Positions 6,178-7,669 of a stretch of DNA of 7,669 bases are shown here, one piece after another (positions within the stretch are counted from its first letter, which is position 1; each line of letters begins with the position of its first letter). The stretch covers positions 1 through 7,669 of the forward strand of contig JAHEOI010000169.1 in the NCBI GenBank assembly GCA_018610125.1, in the 5' to 3' direction. Origin of the DNA: Verrucomicrobiota bacterium. Its GTDB lineage: Bacteria > Verrucomicrobiota > Verrucomicrobiia > Limisphaerales > JAHEOI01. The notes beneath the pieces were generated by a model. That model saw only the letters and a list, made by a program, of their open reading frames with translations, did not search any database and was not told the origin of the DNA. Position numbers and translations under genes: made by a program.

Positions 6178-7041
6178 ATGACGATGGGGCTTACAGCGAG
6201 CAGGCAATCAATATCGACGAGTCAGGTGCAGCAATTCGGCCCATATTATCTTCAAGAGCTAATCAATAGCGGGGGGATGGCGGACCTCTGGATGGCGACG
6301 GATCAAGCCCGCGGGGTGTATGCGCTTCGTCTCCTCCACCAGCGGTACCGGCTCAACCTGCTGTATAAGCGTCGTTTCATCAGGGGCTGTGAGATCCTCT
6401 CACGGATTCACAATCACGAGTTCGTGATCGGCTATGTGGATCACGGCAAACTGAATGGGACCCACTATCTGGTCATGGAGTACGTGGAGGGGTCGAACCT
6501 GAAGCTCTTGGAGGCTCGCAATGATGAGGTCTTGACCGAATACGTCGCGAATATCCTGATCGACATGGCGGTCGGCTTGGAGCATATCCACGACAGCGGC
6601 TACATGCACCTCGATTTTAAGCCGGAGAACATCCTCGTCACCCGCAATGGGAATGTCCGGATCGTCGATTTCGACCTCGCTCAGCCAAGGCCGGATCGGC
6701 CGAAGCGGATGTCGCGCAATCCCGGCACACCGGCTTATATGGCGCCCGAGCAACTGACCCGGCAGCCTTTGGATCATCGGGCGGATTTGTTCGCTTTCGG
6801 CGTCATCGCCTATGAGCTTTTGACAGGCCGAAAACCGTTTCCCGGGGACAGTGCCAACGAGATATTGCGCAAGCAGCGCAACCGGACGTTGGAGTTTACT
6901 CCGTTGCGGGCGCTCAATGCCGATATCCCGGCCAAACTGGAAAAAATCATCTTGAAGTGCCTGGAGCAAGACCCTGCCCAGCGCTACCCGTTCACCAGCG
7001 TGGTTGTCCGCGATCTGCAAGCGACCTTGTACGTCTCATGA
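6178..7041 (+). CDS. Ser/Thr protein kinase-like protein with altered catalytic motifs
   Basis: The 287 residues form one protein-kinase domain (about 20-285) with no membrane segment, signal peptide or added sensor domain, so it should be cytosolic. Bacterial Hanks-type features are in order: glycine-rich loop LINSGGMADLWMA (28-40), possible alpha-C glutamate E72, hinge LVMEYVEGSNL (98-108), catalytic loop HLDFKPENIL (144-153), metal loop VDFDLAQ (163-169), GTPAYMAPEQ (183-192), DLFAFGVIAYELLTGRKPF (203-221) and a C-terminal RYPF helix. Several key residues differ from consensus. The ATP-binding lysine position (VAIK) reads YALR, giving R51. HRD reads HLD. DFG reads DFD. The catalytic D146, K148, N151 and metal D164 remain. 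It may be a low-activity kinase or a pseudokinase scaffold. The ATG at 6178 is followed by another at 6184; neither has a strong ribosome binding site. Substrate unknown. Confidence 0.88.
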   Translation: MTMGLTASRQSISTSQVQQFGPYYLQELINSGGMADLWMATDQARGVYALRLLHQRYRLNLLYKRRFIRGCEILSRIHNHEFVIGYVDHGKLNGTHYLVMEYVEGSNLKLLEARNDEVLTEYVANILIDMAVGLEHIHDSGYMHLDFKPENILVTRNGNVRIVDFDLAQPRPDRPKRMSRNPGTPAYMAPEQLTRQPLDHRADLFAFGVIAYELLTGRKPFPGDSANEILRKQRNRTLEFTPLRALNADIPAKLEKIILKCLEQDPAQRYPFTSVVVRDLQATLYVS

Positions 7042-7086
7042 TCGTGGTTGATCGTTACGATTTGAGCCCTTACCTGCCCTGCGGGC

Positions 7087-7127
7087 ACCCTCTCTCCCGT
7101 CCAATGGGAGAGGGAAGGGTGAGGGTG
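7087..7127. repeat. GC-rich intergenic inverted repeat, copy B
   Basis: CTCTCCC (7092-7098) pairs perfectly with GGGAGAG (7106-7112), extended by one G-T and one G-C pair, around the loop GTCCAAT. A GGGTGAGGGT tail follows. It matches copy A at 4168-4210 in stem composition, spacing and the GGTGAGGG tail, in the same orientation. It lies 45 bases after the kinase-like gene. Being followed by TTTTCTT (7130-7136) after a short gap, it might weakly assist termination. Confidence 0.6.
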
Positions 7128-7210
7128 ACTTTTCTTCCTAAGACCGATTAACGGACGTTGCGACACGATCGGCCGGCAAAAATTGCTTATTTTCGGTCGA
7201 CTCTCGATCA

Positions 7211-7240
7211 TTGACGCCCCCTGCCAAGGGGGGTTATTGT
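7211..7240 (+). promoter_or_regulatory. Promoter of tRNA-Ser, with GC-rich dyad in the spacer
   Basis: TTGACG (7211-7216) and TATTGT (7235-7240) are 18 bases apart and match consensus at five and four positions. Transcription would start near 7247, just before the tRNA at 7252, which is a good fit. The spacer contains the perfect inverted repeat CCCCCT-GCCA-AGGGGG (7217-7232). This is the best promoter candidate in the window. Confidence 0.55.
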
Positions 7241-7251
7241 AGAAGCGGTCT

Positions 7252-7344
7252 GGAGAGATGGCTGAGTGGTCGAAAGCGGCGGTTTGCTAAACCGTTGTAG
7301 GGCTAAAATCCCTACCGAGGGTTCGAATCCCTCTCTCTCCGCCA
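7252..7344 (+). tRNA. tRNA-Ser (anticodon GCU), CCA encoded
   Basis: A type-II tRNA with all expected parts. The acceptor stem pairs GGAGAGA (7252-7258) with TCTCTCC (7334-7340). The anticodon stem GCGGT/ACCGT carries the loop TTGCTAA, giving anticodon GCU, which decodes AGC and AGU. The long variable arm pairs TAGGG with CCCTA. The T arm is GAGGG-TTCGAAT-CCCTC (7317-7333). The discriminator is G (7341), followed by an encoded CCA (7342-7344). A second probable integrase gene begins 83 bases downstream on the same strand, so the 3' end is a likely attachment site. No terminator hairpin is visible right after the gene. Confidence 0.97.
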
Positions 7345-7427
7345 TACCAAGGACTTACGCAACCTACCGCTTCTCCCTCGTGAAAACTTCTTGATTTTTG
7401 CCGACGCTGCGCCGACACTCGAGCCCT

Positions 7428-7669
7428 ATGAAGGGCCAAGGCAATCGACGGTCCAAGCCCGGGCCATTTACCACAGTTTCTGTCGGCAATGTCGGCATCA
7501 AGATCTACCGTCGGATCCGCACCCTGCCGAACGGAGGGACCCGAGAGGTCTACGAAGTGGCCGATTATACCGCCGGGAGCCGGCGACTTCGAGGCTTTTC
7601 GGACGCGGCAAAGGCCCGACAAGAGGCTGATCGGATCGCGCGCCAGCTTGCTGCCGGCCAGGTTGAGGC
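7428..7669 (+). CDS. Probable tyrosine recombinase/integrase, N-terminal part (runs off the window)
   Basis: An ATG at 7428 opens a frame with no stop to the window end, giving 80 residues. After a basic start (MKGQGNRRSKPG), the protein shows VGIKIYRRIRTLPNGG (22-37), VYEVADYTAGSRRLRGFSD (41-59) and a charged helix AAKARQEADRIARQLAAGQ (60-78). This is the layout of an integrase N-terminal segment: a short beta hairpin containing a substrate-like description of the input sequence, RRLR-x-FSD, then the helix that leads into the core-binding domain. The catalytic domain lies outside, so the call rests on N-terminal pattern and on its place directly after tRNA-Ser. It is clearly different in sequence from the left-end integrase. 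The start has no strong ribosome binding site; a TTG at 7398 is an in-frame alternative. Confidence 0.7.
   Translation, partial: MKGQGNRRSKPGPFTTVSVGNVGIKIYRRIRTLPNGGTREVYEVADYTAGSRRLRGFSDAAKARQEADRIARQLAAGQVE

Noticed and set aside
6400..7020. Minus-strand open frame of 206 codons
   Set aside because: It is antisense to the kinase-like gene, whose motifs are in order; the frame is a by-product of its codon use.
7287..7622. Minus-strand frame of 111 codons across tRNA-Ser and the integrase start
   Set aside because: It reads GGERGIRTLGR, a well-known product of translating the antisense of a tRNA-Ser gene, and it overlaps a clear tRNA and a better plus-strand frame.

Overview
This window looks like a stretch of bacterial chromosome of moderate GC content. 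Two tRNA genes bound it, and each is followed on its outer side by the start of a probable integrase gene that runs off the window. Between them is a compact block of housekeeping genes. The style of the two integrase N-termini, the compact Ser/Thr-kinase-like gene with altered motifs, and the GC-rich intergenic hairpin repeats suggest Verrucomicrobiota or a related PVC-group lineage. That assignment is an impression from protein style, not a search result, and I hold it at low to moderate confidence.

Layout, left to right. Bases 1-118 (minus) carry the 5' end of a probable tyrosine-recombinase gene. A terminator-like hairpin follows, then tRNA-Thr(UGU) at 235-309 (minus). A 438-base non-coding stretch holds candidate promoters and two adjacent hairpins. 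Next comes a rightward cluster: hemL (748-2037), ruvX (2161-2571), truA (2629-3429) and trmL (3389-3856). The last two overlap by 41 bases. A 400-base region between converging genes carries a GC-rich inverted repeat. Leftward accD (4257-5207) and comF (5259-6080) follow, with comF upstream of accD, probably as one transcript. Divergent from comF is a 287-residue kinase-like gene (6178-7041) with substitutions in the ATP-lysine, HRD and DFG motifs. After another copy of the hairpin repeat come a good promoter candidate, tRNA-Ser(GCU) at 7252-7344 and the 5' end of a second, different probable integrase (7428 to the window end).

How the parts fit: hemL makes 5-aminolevulinate in the glutamyl-tRNA-dependent route to tetrapyrroles. 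RuvX acts in RNA or DNA maintenance. TruA and TrmL modify tRNA. AccD supplies malonyl-CoA, and ComF is a phosphoribosyltransferase-fold protein associated with DNA uptake. The most interesting points are (1) the two tRNA-integrase junctions facing outward, which imply that a roughly 7-kb core segment lies between two separately acquired elements, and (2) the kinase-like protein, whose motif changes are all in the catalytic centre while the fold looks intact.
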